DNA from: Kitasatospora albolonga | GTDB lineage: Bacteria; Actinomycetota; Actinomycetes; Streptomycetales; Streptomycetaceae | Assembly (NCBI GenBank): GCA_002082585.1 | Contig: CP020563.1 | Span: 4,706,001 to 4,770,000, forward strand | Length of the DNA: 64,000 nt | Direction: 5' to 3' | In this document: positions 18,301 to 25,746 of the stretch, piece after piece | How the letters are laid out: every line of letters begins with the position of its first letter | Numbering within the stretch: position 1 is the stretch's first letter | The notes under the pieces: model-generated | What the model saw: only the letters and a program-made list of their open reading frames with translations | Databases searched by the model: none | What the model was told of the DNA's origin: nothing | Position numbers and translations under genes: made by a program

Positions 18301-19247
18301 ATCCACGAGGACTGCGCGTTCGTCGAGGCGGTACGTCCGTCGATGGCCTGCGAGGAGTACCCCAGCGCGACCTCCGGCTCAGGACCGCCCGGGACCTCCG
18401 GCGCGTCCACGGGGTAGGTCCAGGAGAAGCCGCCCGACGAGGAGCCGCCCATCCAGGAACCGGAAGGCGACAGCGAAGTGGCGGAGTAGTCGCCGCCCGA
18501 TCCCGCCGCCCGTGCCACCGCGGCCAGGGCGACCGGCTGGGCGGCCCGGCCCGCGCGGGTCTCGGGGAGGTCGATCTCGCCGGTCAGCTGACGGGCGGAA
18601 GTGTCGTTGTGCTGGGTGAGCGACTTGCCGGTGGCGGTGTCGATCAGCTCCAGGCGGGAACCCCAGTTGGCGCCGAAACTTCCCTCGAAATCACGGTAAT
18701 TGAACTTGACCTCTGCTTTACCCGAGGGGGGTTCTTCCATCGTGGAGACGGCTCTGCTCGCCATAAGCGGAACGGTGGGAGTCACCGTGAACAGGACCCC
18801 GTTGACGCCTGCCCGCTCGGCGGCCTTCCGGTCCAGGACTTCGATTTCCACGAGGCCGGTGTCGGCGATGTCCTCGGCCGGGGCGTCAGTCGCCTGCCGC
18901 ACCGATACCGGTCCCGTGTCGAGGGCGGCCGCCCGGCCCTTGGCCGAGGTCGGGGCCGAGGCTGCGGCGATCCGCTCGGTCTGCTGGCCGGTCGGCCAAC
19001 TCGCGTCAGGAGCCTTCCAGTTGCGGTCCGAGCCGCTGGAACGGTCCTGCTTCCCCGGTACGAAGTCCTTGCCGGGTATGGACTTCTCGTGCTGTATGCC
19101 CGGTGGTTCGGTCCGCTGTTCGGCGGCCTGGGCGACGTCCATGCCCGGGATCAGGGAGGCCAGAAGCGCCACCATGGTCACGATGGCGATGGTGACCAGC
19201 ACCTGGGCCAGGTAACGAATTTTGGGCAGCGTGGTGTCCACGTACAC
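12339..19247 (-). CDS. RHS/YD-repeat polymorphic toxin with Hint domain and C-terminal toxin tip
   Basis: 2302 residues. GTG is chosen because GAGGA lies 7 nt upstream and a hydrophobic export segment begins at once (IRYLAQVLVTIAIVTMVALLA). Residues about 50-300 are linker. The large middle part carries YD repeats (YDDQDQLTKVTEPGGGEHTF, YDARGRQTSATDPDGGTTRF) of the RHS shell that encapsulates the tip. The RHS core signature follows near 1765-1820 (GARPYDPATGRFLSVDP). Residues about 1840-1996 are an extreme Lys/Ala/Arg tract. A Hint domain starts at Cys2015 (CPSNSFVPGTLVVMADG), contains TDGHPFWV and ends VLVHN near 2200. The last about 100 residues, after NSNCPWTS, form the toxin; its HGGGPHMNFE and terminal ENRHIYLE look nuclease-like, but I cannot name the family. 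Hint is expected to release the tip. Confidence 0.9.
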   Translation of the reverse strand: MYVDTTLPKIRYLAQVLVTIAIVTMVALLASLIPGMDVAQAAEQRTEPPGIQHEKSIPGKDFVPGKQDRSSGSDRNWKAPDASWPTGQQTERIAAASAPTSAKGRAAALDTGPVSVRQATDAPAEDIADTGLVEIEVLDRKAAERAGVNGVLFTVTPTVPLMASRAVSTMEEPPSGKAEVKFNYRDFEGSFGANWGSRLELIDTATGKSLTQHNDTSARQLTGEIDLPETRAGRAAQPVALAAVARAAGSGGDYSATSLSPSGSWMGGSSSGGFSWTYPVDAPEVPGGPEPEVALGYSSQAIDGRTASTNAQSSWIAEGWDYEPGFIERRYRSCSDDQGTGANNPGQAGKTGDLCFGSDQMVMSLGGSSTELVKDDTSGAWRPADDDGSRLERKTGAENGARGGEYWVLTTTDGTQYHFGLNKLPGAAAQRTNSTLTVPVAGNHSGEPCYASAFADSFCDQGWRWMLDYVVDPRGDAMSLWWTKESNHYGKNNKPAGVKYDRGAYLKNIDYGQRSDKLFTQNAAARITFTVAERCIPGSGFSCAEADRTPANARHWPDTPIDQQCNAGAQCKDKNSPTFWSTKRLTKITTQVNNGGFKNVDSFTLDQSFPATGDGTSPALWLKSIERTGHGQDGTTATMPKVTFRGEQMDNRVDGFEGLEPFSRYRIHAVDTENGGTIGVTYSPQQCKRGGTMPASPHTNTLRCYPQVWTPKGALEPITDYFHKYLVTQVREEDNVTDAVAKVTSYEYLGGAAWAYDDSENTEAKRRTWSQYRGYERVRTRLGSGTDVKQLTENRYFRGMHGDKLPSGTRSVEIEDSEGGKIADRPEFQGQLREEITYASDGGAIAAATKLTPSAVKTAERKRTGTTPLQAYMVSPVKSETREHVKDTTWRRSSETTTYDSTGLPTEVEETTPSGKKACTRIEYARNTAKHILDTESREVTTTGACGATGGKVIDDTRSLYDGGAYKAAPTRGLVTEVQELNAAGDGHITVDRTEYDIHGRETKTFDVEGDETRITFTPATGAVPTKQVDTDPLGHTETTEFDQRGLPTAEIDANGKRVDMRYDPLGRLLKVWDIDRNPATQSPSAEYDYTIRRDGPTVVTNRTLKDDGSYATSYEILDGLLRTRQTQDAAVGGEGRIVSDTFYDSVGRTYKSNDGYFNDQNVAPSLLTVGDNVVPSQTRVVFNGLGEETSEVTYHYGDEKLRSTTVKDGDAVTVTPPKGETVTTTYQDTDGRDTRLREYTKADRSAWQDTTYGYDDQDQLTKVTEPGGGEHTFTYDARGRQTSATDPDGGTTRFEYDRGDNLTTVVDARGNKLVTTFDKGGRPTSLRENSATGPKRLEWTYDSLGKGLPVASIRYDKDGNAYRDEVTAYDANYRPRTTKTTIPATAGKAAGEYTYTYAYTSTGNLSWVELPKVGPMAKERIVFRYNRDDLPISISGAANYVTDVTYSKYGEILRSEAGPAGKKLFSTYFHNDFTRRTDRVVHDRSVQPGRIDDTTYSYDEAGNVTGISRTPGPGMPDAQTGTDTQCFAYDQLRRMTSAWTAREKCAADGPSRATVGGPEAYWQSYEFDASGNRTKLVEHDPTGNAAKDITRTYSYGGDAGGPNRLREITSTGADGTTRSTFGYDTAGNTTTRQNGGTTQSLTWDIEGNLESVTEPLEGGGEKKTSYFYGASGERLLRTGADGATTLYLGETELTVKADGTESVQRSYAHPDGATTVRSSDGGREILLADHHGSTQASVDMVAAGMPVTRRLLTPFGEDRGAAPSTWPGYRGFVGGTRDQDTGLTQLGARPYDPATGRFLSVDPMVDYQQPATINPYAYSNNAPATFSDPDGLFFPILIGIAARIAIQAAIRAAARRAAQIAARKAAEALRKRLLAEARKRAIAAARKKAAAKAKREAARKAAAAKRAAAKRAAQRAAAKRAAARQAAARAKQRAQRAAAKRAQAARAAARKAKPKPRPQPKSQPRPRPKPSQKAKPAQQKKASPKQSAGSKAREEIKSEARGQAEEAVTEQVGCPSNSFVPGTLVVMADGTRKPIEDVKLGDKVLATDPKTGETTAQPVVATILGDGAKNLVKVTVRTGDAPPGNIGDAVRASNRDDHGVPVDTGLLQLQPDNNGNVAGTATGTVVATDGHPFWVPALGEWVDADDLEPGQRLQSSTGSWLQITAVQAWTQNATVHNLTIADTHTYYVLARKTPVLVHNSNCPWTSVRKYDGDGHPVDGTRIPTNDALNAAEKWLGRGYREPVPGSGRYVSRSGTRVARMGESDITGQHGGGPHMNFERLAPNPKKPGKMMVTENRHIYLE

Positions 19248-19489
19248 GAGGGAATCCTCACAAGATCGCCGAGAGGCGCTCAATGTAAAGTTAATGTGAA
19301 GGTAAAGTCAATCCTTGACCTTTCCTTTTGGATGCAGATCACTTGCCCCTGTGCGGTCGACTCCCCGGGCGGAGGTGATCCGCGACCGGAAGGACCGCGC
19401 AGAGCGCCTCACGCAAGACGCACATACGGGCCCGAACGCCCCTTGTACGGCTTGCGGCTGTCGACTTCTCAGCAGAAGAAAGTGACCAC
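19248..19489. promoter_or_regulatory. Divergent promoter region between the RHS toxin and FG-GAP genes
   Basis: 242 bp separate the two starts. The part nearest the RHS gene is unusually A/T-rich for this genome (CAATGTAAAGTTAATGTGAA, then GGTAAAGTCAATCC) and should contain promoter elements; exact boxes cannot be fixed by eye. The shared region allows joint control of both genes. Confidence 0.5.
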
Positions 19490-22483
19490 ATGTCGCACAT
19501 ACCGGGCAGGGCGAGACGGCGGCGCACCAGTGCGCTCCTCGCCGGCCTCCTCACCGCCGCCTGCCTCTCGGGCACCACCCCCGCCATCGCCGCACCGGGG
19601 CAGCCCGCAGCGGCCCCTGACGAGGCGACGGCCCTCATGGCCGCCGAGGCCAAGGCGTCCGCACGCGCGACGGCCGAGGGCGAGCCGGTCGAAGTCACCT
19701 CCGCCCGTACGGAGACCGGCGAGGTCCACGCCATGCCCGACGGCACCATGCGCCGCACCGAACACACCGCGCCGGTACGCGTCAAGCGGGCCGGCCAGTG
19801 GCGGGCCATCGACACCGACCTGCACCGCAGCGGTGACCGGCTGGCCCCCAAGGCGGCTCCCGGCGAGGTCACGTTCTCCTCCGGCGGCGACACGGAGCTG
19901 GCCACCTTCACCGACAAGGGGCGCAGCGTCACCCTGAAATGGCCCGACCCGCTGCCGCAGCCGCAGCTGGAAGGCCCCACCGCGACCTACCCGGAAGTCC
20001 TCCCCGGTGTCGACCTGGCGGTCTCGGCGAAGCTGGACGGCTTCGGACACGTACTCATCGTGAAGGACGCGCAAGCCGCCGCGCAGCCCCGTCTGAAGAC
20101 CATCACCTACGGCCTCGAAGCGGACGGGGTGAAGATCGAGAAGGACGAGGCGTCGGACACCCTCCGCGCCCTCACCCCGCAGGGCCAGGAGGTCTTCTCC
20201 ACCTCCACACCGCGCATGTGGGACTCATCGACCACCGGCACGGCCCGCCGTACCGCCCTCGCCCAGGAGTCCGACCCGGGCGTCCGGACGGCCGACCTGC
20301 CGCTGACCCTCTCGCCCGACGCCCTGACCCTGACGCCCGACCAGGATCTGCTCAACGGCGACGCCACCACCTACCCGGTCTACCTCGACCCGAACTTCAA
20401 CGGCGCCCGGCAGGCGTGGACCATCGCCTACTCCCGCCACCCCTCCACCTCCTTCTGGAACGGCACCAACTGGAACGGCAGTTACAAGGACCAGCCGCGC
20501 GTCGGCTACGAGAAGGACACCGGCGGCAAGTCCCGCGCGTTCTTCCGCCTCAACTCGAAGGGCCTGGGCGGGGTTCAGGTCCTCTCCGCCCAGTTCCAGA
20601 TCACCAACACCTACTCCTGGTCCTGCTCCGGGCGCAACACCGAGCTGTGGCTGACCGGCGCCATCTCCAACAAGACCACCTGGAGCAACCAGCCCTCGTG
20701 GTCGACCAAGCTGGAGACCAAGTCCTTCGCGTACGGCTACAACTCGAGCTGCGCCGCACGCGGGGTCGACTTCAACGCGAAGGTCGCCGCCGAGCGGGCC
20801 GCCGCGGGCAACTGGGCCGACATCACGGTGGGACTGCGCTCCACCTCGGAGACGGACACCTACACCTGGAAGCGGTTCAACAGCAACCCGAAGATCATCA
20901 TCAACTACAACCGTAAGCCGAACACCCCGTCCAGCCTTCAGACTTCGCCTTCCACCAGCACGGACACGGCCTGCAACGTCGCCCCCTACGTCACCCTGGG
21001 CAACACGGACGTGACCCTCAGGGCGAAGGTCTCCGACCCGGACGGAGGCACCGTCAAGGCGCGCTTCCACCTGTGGCCCACCGGCAAGCACCCCAATGAC
21101 GCCGCGGACGGCGTCATGATCATCAACCGCGATGTCCAGGTCACCTCGGGCAGCATGGCCTCCACCGTGGTCTCCAAGAACGACCTGAAGCGCTACGAGG
21201 GCTTCGGCTCCAGTGGCCGGTTCTCCTGGAAGGTGTCGGCCGTCGACGCCCATACGTCCTCCGGGTTCACGCCCACCGGCGGCGGCTGCGCGTTCGGCTT
21301 CGACTCCAGCCGTCCCTCGTCCCCGCCCGGCGTGACCTCAACCGACTTCCCGAGCGGTGACAGCGGATCGTGGGGCGCGCCTGCCCGGACCGAAGGATCG
21401 TTCACCCTGAACTCCGGTGGCGTCTCCGACGTCGTGAAGTACACCTACGGGCTGAACACCAACCCGCCCACCACCGTGGCCACTCCGGCGGCGGCAGGCG
21501 GCTCCGTGACGGTCAGGCTCACCCCGACCCACACCGGCCCCCACACCCTGTACGTCGTCAGCCACGACAGGGCGGGCAACAAGTCCGACACCCAGGCGTA
21601 CCTCTTCTACGCGTCCAGCCCCGGCACCCCCGAGAAGCCGGGCGACCTCAACGGCGACGGCCATCCCGACCTCTACGCCGTCGACGCGAGCGGCAACCTG
21701 CGCTTCTACCCCGGCAACGGCGAAGGCCGCCTCGGCACCCGGATGGACGTCTCCACCACCGGCGAGTGGGCGGGCTCCCTGATCACCCACCGCGGCGACT
21801 GGACGGCGGACGGGTACGAGGACCTGATCACCCGCCGGAGCGACGGCAGGATCTGGCTCTACCCCACCGACGGCCTCGGCCGGGTGGACGAGGAGACCCG
21901 CCAGGAGATCGGCCAGTTCGCCTCCCCGGGCGAGCCCGAGTACATCGACCCCGCCTCCATCGACCAGCTCGTCTCCCTCGGTGACATGGGCGCCGACCCC
22001 GACGCCGCCAAGGTCGACTTCGCCGCCGTGATCGGCGACGCCCTGTGGTACCTGCCCGGCTACACCGGGGGCCACCTCGACTACGGCTACCCGATCGCCG
22101 CCACCGGCTGGAAGAACATGACCCTGGTCTCTCCCGGTGACCTCGACGGCGACGGACACACCGACCTGATCGCCCGCGACACCGTCAGCGGTCAGGTCTG
22201 GCTCCACCGGGGCAAGCCCGCCCCGGACGGCGGCACCGACCCGGCCTCCCTCGCCGACCCGGCCACCCGCACCGCCTACGCGACCGGCCTGCCCGCCGCC
22301 ACCCACCCGCTGATGACCGCGACCGGAGACGCCAACGGGGACGGCGTCACCGACCTGTGGTCCACCCACCTGGTCACGGGCAGCGGCAACCTGATGTTCC
22401 ACCCGGGCCGGGCAACCGGCGGGGCACAGCCGCCGCTCCTCGTCGGACCCGGCGGCTGGCACACCATCAGGTCCATCGCCTGA
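19490..22483 (+). CDS. Secreted FG-GAP/VCBS-repeat protein with DNRLRE-like domain
   Basis: 997 residues with a signal peptide (basic RARRRRTSALLAGLLTAAC, cleavage near AIAAPGQ). Residues about 60-270 are a beta-rich region with the pattern ATYPEVLPGVDLAV seen at the start of many actinomycete wall-associated RHS and LamG proteins. Next comes a DNRLRE-type stalk domain (SRAFFRLNSKGLGG, TTWSNQPSW), then Ig-like segments. The C-terminal 280 residues carry FG-GAP/VCBS blades with Ca-loop motifs DLNGDGHPDLYAV, DLDGDGHTDLIARD and DANGDGVTDLWS. It is extracellular and probably adhesive or structural. It is divergent from the RHS toxin, and such pairs are common, so a role in presenting or partnering the toxin is plausible but inferred. 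Confidence 0.85.
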   Translation: MSHIPGRARRRRTSALLAGLLTAACLSGTTPAIAAPGQPAAAPDEATALMAAEAKASARATAEGEPVEVTSARTETGEVHAMPDGTMRRTEHTAPVRVKRAGQWRAIDTDLHRSGDRLAPKAAPGEVTFSSGGDTELATFTDKGRSVTLKWPDPLPQPQLEGPTATYPEVLPGVDLAVSAKLDGFGHVLIVKDAQAAAQPRLKTITYGLEADGVKIEKDEASDTLRALTPQGQEVFSTSTPRMWDSSTTGTARRTALAQESDPGVRTADLPLTLSPDALTLTPDQDLLNGDATTYPVYLDPNFNGARQAWTIAYSRHPSTSFWNGTNWNGSYKDQPRVGYEKDTGGKSRAFFRLNSKGLGGVQVLSAQFQITNTYSWSCSGRNTELWLTGAISNKTTWSNQPSWSTKLETKSFAYGYNSSCAARGVDFNAKVAAERAAAGNWADITVGLRSTSETDTYTWKRFNSNPKIIINYNRKPNTPSSLQTSPSTSTDTACNVAPYVTLGNTDVTLRAKVSDPDGGTVKARFHLWPTGKHPNDAADGVMIINRDVQVTSGSMASTVVSKNDLKRYEGFGSSGRFSWKVSAVDAHTSSGFTPTGGGCAFGFDSSRPSSPPGVTSTDFPSGDSGSWGAPARTEGSFTLNSGGVSDVVKYTYGLNTNPPTTVATPAAAGGSVTVRLTPTHTGPHTLYVVSHDRAGNKSDTQAYLFYASSPGTPEKPGDLNGDGHPDLYAVDASGNLRFYPGNGEGRLGTRMDVSTTGEWAGSLITHRGDWTADGYEDLITRRSDGRIWLYPTDGLGRVDEETRQEIGQFASPGEPEYIDPASIDQLVSLGDMGADPDAAKVDFAAVIGDALWYLPGYTGGHLDYGYPIAATGWKNMTLVSPGDLDGDGHTDLIARDTVSGQVWLHRGKPAPDGGTDPASLADPATRTAYATGLPAATHPLMTATGDANGDGVTDLWSTHLVTGSGNLMFHPGRATGGAQPPLLVGPGGWHTIRSIA

Positions 22484-22497
22484 CCCTGCCCCGATGA

Positions 22498-22547
22498 CTC
22501 CCGGGGCGGTGCGGCCCGAACACCGAAGGGCCGCACCGCCCCGGGAG
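22498..22547. terminator. Perfect 20-bp hairpin terminator
   Basis: Arms CTCCCGGGGCGGTGCGGCCC and GGGCCGCACCGCCCCGGGAG pair without mismatch around a 10-nt loop, 15 bp after the FG-GAP gene stop and before the stop of the convergent VOC gene. It is likely bidirectional. Confidence 0.85.
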
Positions 22548-22611
22548 GCAGCAGCCGGGCCTTGGTGGAAGGGCCGGCGAACCGTGCCCCGGGCCTCGGC
22601 AAGAGCCGGGG

Positions 22612-23193
22612 TCAGCTCGGCGAACCCGCCCCGGGGCCACCCGGCAGACCCTCCGGCTCCGCCGTCCCCGCCGCCTCCCGCCGGTCCGGTGTGACCGCTT
22701 CCGCCGCCGTCAGCCGGTCCTCCGCCCTGATGTCCCTGGCCTGCTCCGCCACCCACTCGGGGCTGATCGCCGGAGTCTCGCCCGGCACCTGGTCGCTCAC
22801 GACCAGGCAGAACGGGTGACCCGCCGGGTCGAGGAGCACCCGTACGTCGTGCTGGGGCTGGAACTCCGCCGGGATCGCGCCCTCCGCCACCGCGTGGGCC
22901 ACTCCCGCCTCCAGGTCCGTCACCTCGAAGTCCAGGTGCAGCATCATCAGCTGGTCGCCGGGGGAGGCGGCGGGGGCGGGCCAGACCGGGGGCACGTACG
23001 CCTCCTCCGTCTGGAAGGCCAGGCCGGAACCCCCGCCGGGCGGCACGAGCTGCACCCAGCCCGGCTCCTCCCGCACGGTCTCCCACCCCAGGAGGCGACG
23101 GTAGAAGTCCGCCAGCTCCGCCGCGTCCGGGGCGTCGAGCACCGTGCAGGTCAGGGTCAGGGAGGGTCGCGGCGGTCGCGGGGTGGTGGTCAC
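22612..23193 (-). CDS. VOC (glyoxalase/bleomycin-resistance) family protein
   Basis: 193 residues from GTG, with GAGGAG 6 nt upstream. The VOC pattern is clear: LTCTVLDAPDAAELADFYRRLLGWE in the first beta-alpha-beta-beta-beta module, then MMLHLDFEVTDLEAGVAHAV and VRVLLDPAGHPFCLVV in the second. The motif DPAGHPFCL is the usual C-terminal metal-side strand. Substrate is unknown; these cytoplasmic proteins may be lyases, dioxygenases or drug binders. About 55 residues after the domain (SPEWVAEQARDIRAEDRLT onward) form a charged, probably disordered tail that is not part of the fold. Confidence 0.85.
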   Translation of the reverse strand: MTTTPRPPRPSLTLTCTVLDAPDAAELADFYRRLLGWETVREEPGWVQLVPPGGGSGLAFQTEEAYVPPVWPAPAASPGDQLMMLHLDFEVTDLEAGVAHAVAEGAIPAEFQPQHDVRVLLDPAGHPFCLVVSDQVPGETPAISPEWVAEQARDIRAEDRLTAAEAVTPDRREAAGTAEPEGLPGGPGAGSPS

Positions 23194-23289
23194 GGCGGGC
23201 TCCTCGGGTCGGAGATGTGCCGGTACGAGTACCCCGTACCGGCACATTCACCGGGCCCGCCGCGCCGTCCTCACCCCGCCGCGCCGTCC

Positions 23290-24390
23290 TCACCCCACGA
23301 TGTCGGCGTACCCCTCGATCTCGCGCGGGTTCCGCGACCCCGGGCCCACGTACGTCGCCGACGGACGGACCAGGCGGCCCGTGCGCTTCTGCTCCAGAAT
23401 GTGGGCCGACCAGCCCGCCGTACGGGCGCACGTGAACATCGACGTGAACATGTGCGCCGGGACCTCCGCGAAGTCCAGGACGATCGCCGCCCAGAATTCG
23501 ACGTTCGTCGCCAGGACCCGGTCCGGGCGGCGGTTGTGCAGCTCCTCCAGTGCCGCCTTCTCCAGCGCCTCCGCCACCTCGAAGCGCGGCGCGGCCAGCT
23601 CGCGGGCCGTGCGGCGCAGGACGCGGGCGCGCGGGTCCTCGGCGCGGTAGACGCGGTGGCCGAAGCCCATCAGCCGCTCGCCCCGGTCCAGGGCGCCCTT
23701 CACATACGCCGTGGCGTCGCCCGTACGTTCGATCTCCTCGATCATGCCGAGGACCCGGGACGGGGCGCCGCCGTGCAGCGGGCCCGACATCGCGCCCACC
23801 GCACCGGAGAGCGCGGCGGCCACGTCCGCGCCCGTCGAGGCGATGACCCGGGCGGTGAACGTGGAGGCGTTCATTCCGTGCTCGGCTGCCGACGTCCAGT
23901 ACGCGTCCACCGCCTTGACGTGCTTGGGGTCCGGCTCGCCGCGCCAGCGGATCATGAACCGCTCCACCACGGACTGGGCCTTGTCGATCTCGCTCTGGGG
24001 CACCATCGGCCGTCCCTGACCGCGTGCCGACTGGGCGACGTACGACAGGGCCATCACGGCGGCCCGCGCGAGGTCGTCCCGGGCGGTCTCCTCGTCGATG
24101 TCCAGCAGCGGTTTCAGGCCCCAGACGGGCGCGAGCATCGCCAGCGCGGACTGCACGTCGACCCGGATGTCACCGGAGTGGACGGGGATCGGGAACGGCT
24201 CGGCCGGCGGCAGCCCGGGGTTGAACGCCCCGTCCACCAGCAGGCCCCACACGTTCCCGAAGGAGACATGGCCGACGAGATCCTCGATGTCGACCCCGCG
24301 GTAACGGAGCGAACCGCCTTCCTTGTCCGGTTCGGCGATCTCCGTTTCGAACGCGACGACTCCCTCAAGACCGGGTACGAAGTCGGACAT
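23290..24390 (-). CDS. Citrate synthase 2
   Basis: 366 residues, the length of short bacterial type citrate synthases. It condenses oxaloacetate with acetyl-CoA (or a related acyl-CoA) in the cytoplasm. Visible landmarks: [11 protein letters not shown] near 28, the helical HGMNAST at 171, His206 in GPLHGGA, His245 in MGFGHRVYR, Arg323 in CARTAGW and AHILEQK. His206 and His245 correspond to the oxaloacetate-binding and catalytic histidines. The catalytic Asp of the classic enzyme (pig Asp375, motif VDFYSG) is replaced by Glu298 in NVEFWAAI, which I believe is usual for the actinomycete citrate synthase 2 subgroup. It is divergent from pdxH. It may be a methylcitrate or secondary citrate synthase. 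Confidence 0.92.
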   Translation of the reverse strand: MSDFVPGLEGVVAFETEIAEPDKEGGSLRYRGVDIEDLVGHVSFGNVWGLLVDGAFNPGLPPAEPFPIPVHSGDIRVDVQSALAMLAPVWGLKPLLDIDEETARDDLARAAVMALSYVAQSARGQGRPMVPQSEIDKAQSVVERFMIRWRGEPDPKHVKAVDAYWTSAAEHGMNASTFTARVIASTGADVAAALSGAVGAMSGPLHGGAPSRVLGMIEEIERTGDATAYVKGALDRGERLMGFGHRVYRAEDPRARVLRRTARELAAPRFEVAEALEKAALEELHNRRPDRVLATNVEFWAAIVLDFAEVPAHMFTSMFTCARTAGWSAHILEQKRTGRLVRPSATYVGPGSRNPREIEGYADIVG

Positions 24391-24623
24391 CAGGCGGCTC
24401 CCTCAGTTCGGCGGGCGGCGGGCGGCGGGCCGCGGCTGTGCGCGTACGCAGCAGGTGTACGGAGGCCGCGGCTGTGCGAAGGCCACAGGGGCCTGCCCCA
24501 CGATATTGGCGGGTTCCCACGGAGCGGGGAAGCGTGACATCCGGCACAGGACTCCATTCCGGCGGTGAGTGGTTACGGGCCCTCCGGGCCGGGCACACTC
24601 GGCCACTGCGGCAGGATGGGCCC

Positions 24624-25394
24624 GTGTCCACATCAGATCACTCCGTGCCCACTCCGGATCACGCTGTGCCCGCACCGGATCACGCTGACCACCAGGCTCC
24701 TTCCGCCGGGCCCTCCGGTACGCACTCCCGTACCGATTCCACCATTGATCCGGCGGCCATGCGCGAGCAGTACCGCTCGGAGGACTTCACCGAGCGCGAC
24801 CTCAGCCCCGACCCGATGGACCAGTTCGCCCGCTGGTTCCGCCAGGTCGCCGTGGGCGGGGTGCTCCACGAGCCCAACGCGATGGTCGTCTCGACCGCCA
24901 CCCCGGACGGCCGTCCCTCCTCGCGCACGGTGCTGCTGAAGCAGTACGACGACCGGGGCTTCGTCTTCTTCACGAACTACGGCTCCCGCAAGGGCCGCGA
25001 GCTGGCCGCCAACCCGTATGTCTCGCTGCTCTTCCCCTGGCACCCGATGGCCCGCCAGGTGATCGTCACCGGCAGCGCGTCCCGGGTCTCCCGCGAGGAG
25101 ACCGTCGCCTACTTCCGTACGCGCCCGCACGGCTCCCAGCTCGGCGCCTGGGCCAGCGACCAGTCGACGGTGGTCCCCTCCCGCGAGGAGCTGGTCAGCC
25201 GGTACGAGGAGCTGGCCGCGCGCTACCCGGAGGGCGAGAAGGTCCCCGTACCGCCGGAGTGGGGCGGCTTCCGGGTGGTCCCGGAGACCATCGAGTTCTG
25301 GCAGGGGCACGGCAACCGGCTGCATGACCGGCTGCGGTACGTGAAGGAGGGCGCGGACTCCGCCATGTGGCGGGTCGAGCGGCTCTGCCCGTAG
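24624..25394 (+). CDS. pdxH: Pyridoxamine 5'-phosphate oxidase
   Basis: 256 residues from GTG; the conserved protein starts at [10 protein letters not shown] (residue about 46). It oxidises pyridoxine or pyridoxamine 5'-phosphate to PLP with FMN and oxygen, the last step of B6 salvage, in the cytoplasm. Signatures include [13 protein letters not shown], the FMN-binding [40 protein letters not shown] and the C-terminal RLHDRLRY in place of the family's R-x-H-D-R. The N-terminal extension ([20 protein letters not shown]) is low complexity, encoded by tandem DNA repeats and probably disordered; translation could alternatively begin nearer MREQ. It is divergent from citrate synthase 2 with about 230 bp between starts. 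Confidence 0.9.
   Translation: MSTSDHSVPTPDHAVPAPDHADHQAPSAGPSGTHSRTDSTIDPAAMREQYRSEDFTERDLSPDPMDQFARWFRQVAVGGVLHEPNAMVVSTATPDGRPSSRTVLLKQYDDRGFVFFTNYGSRKGRELAANPYVSLLFPWHPMARQVIVTGSASRVSREETVAYFRTRPHGSQLGAWASDQSTVVPSREELVSRYEELAARYPEGEKVPVPPEWGGFRVVPETIEFWQGHGNRLHDRLRYVKEGADSAMWRVERLCP
24633..24694 (+). repeat. Three 21-bp tandem repeats in the pdxH 5' end
   Basis: Units begin TCAGATCACTCCG, CCGGATCACGCTG and CCGGATCACGCTG at 21-bp spacing, giving a seven-residue protein period (S/PDHxVP). They encode the disordered N-terminal extension only. Confidence 0.7.
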
Positions 25395-25459
25395 GACCGG
25401 GGGCAGGGAGCCCGGGGGCTGGGGCCCGGGGCCGTACTGCCGGGGAGAAGGCTGCCCGG

Positions 25460-25665
25460 TGGAACGCAGAAACCCGCAGGCTCGGGGTCCTCCGTGCACA
25501 GAGGAGCCGGCCGGACTTACCGGCGAGCCTGCGGGTCGGTGACTGCTGGGAATTGGCCGGCGTCCGGCCAGGTGCACTGCGCAGAGTGCGACGGCGGGCG
25601 TCAGCCCGCAGTCACCTCACGAGTCCGAAAAGAAATCACTTCCGGAACACCTCCTTTCCTGTGTG
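25460..25665 (-). ncRNA. Structured attenuator-like RNA with a 12-codon leader ORF
   Basis: On the minus strand a very strong Shine-Dalgarno (AAAGGAGGTG) precedes a GTG at 25639 that opens a 12-codon ORF (VISFRTREVTAG, stop at 25601). The stop lies in a GCGGGC/GCCCGC hairpin. GGTGACTGC at the ORF end can pair with GCAGTCACC near 25541. Further on, arms ACCCGCAGGCTCG (25536-25524) and CGAGCCTGCGGGT (25484-25472) form a 13-bp stem followed by TTCTGCGTT, like an intrinsic terminator. No minus-strand gene follows (pdxH converges), so this is a stand-alone transcript or a decoupled attenuator rather than an ordinary leader. Function is unknown. Confidence 0.55.
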
Positions 25666-25746
25666 CTGAACAGCCTAGGAACCCCGCGCGGGGCGCTCAA
25701 CCGATTTATTCGGCGGCTTCACACTGCCGGGGCCCGGCCCCGGAGG

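Noticed and set aside
12852..19937. A 2361-codon plus-strand open frame
   Set aside because: It is the high-GC antisense shadow of the RHS gene (Gly/Val/Arg-rich, no domains); the minus frame has clear YD, Hint and toxin segments.
21338..23431. A 697-codon minus-strand frame over the FG-GAP and VOC genes
   Set aside because: Antisense and out-of-frame shadow; codon and amino-acid content (Gly/Arg runs) is atypical.
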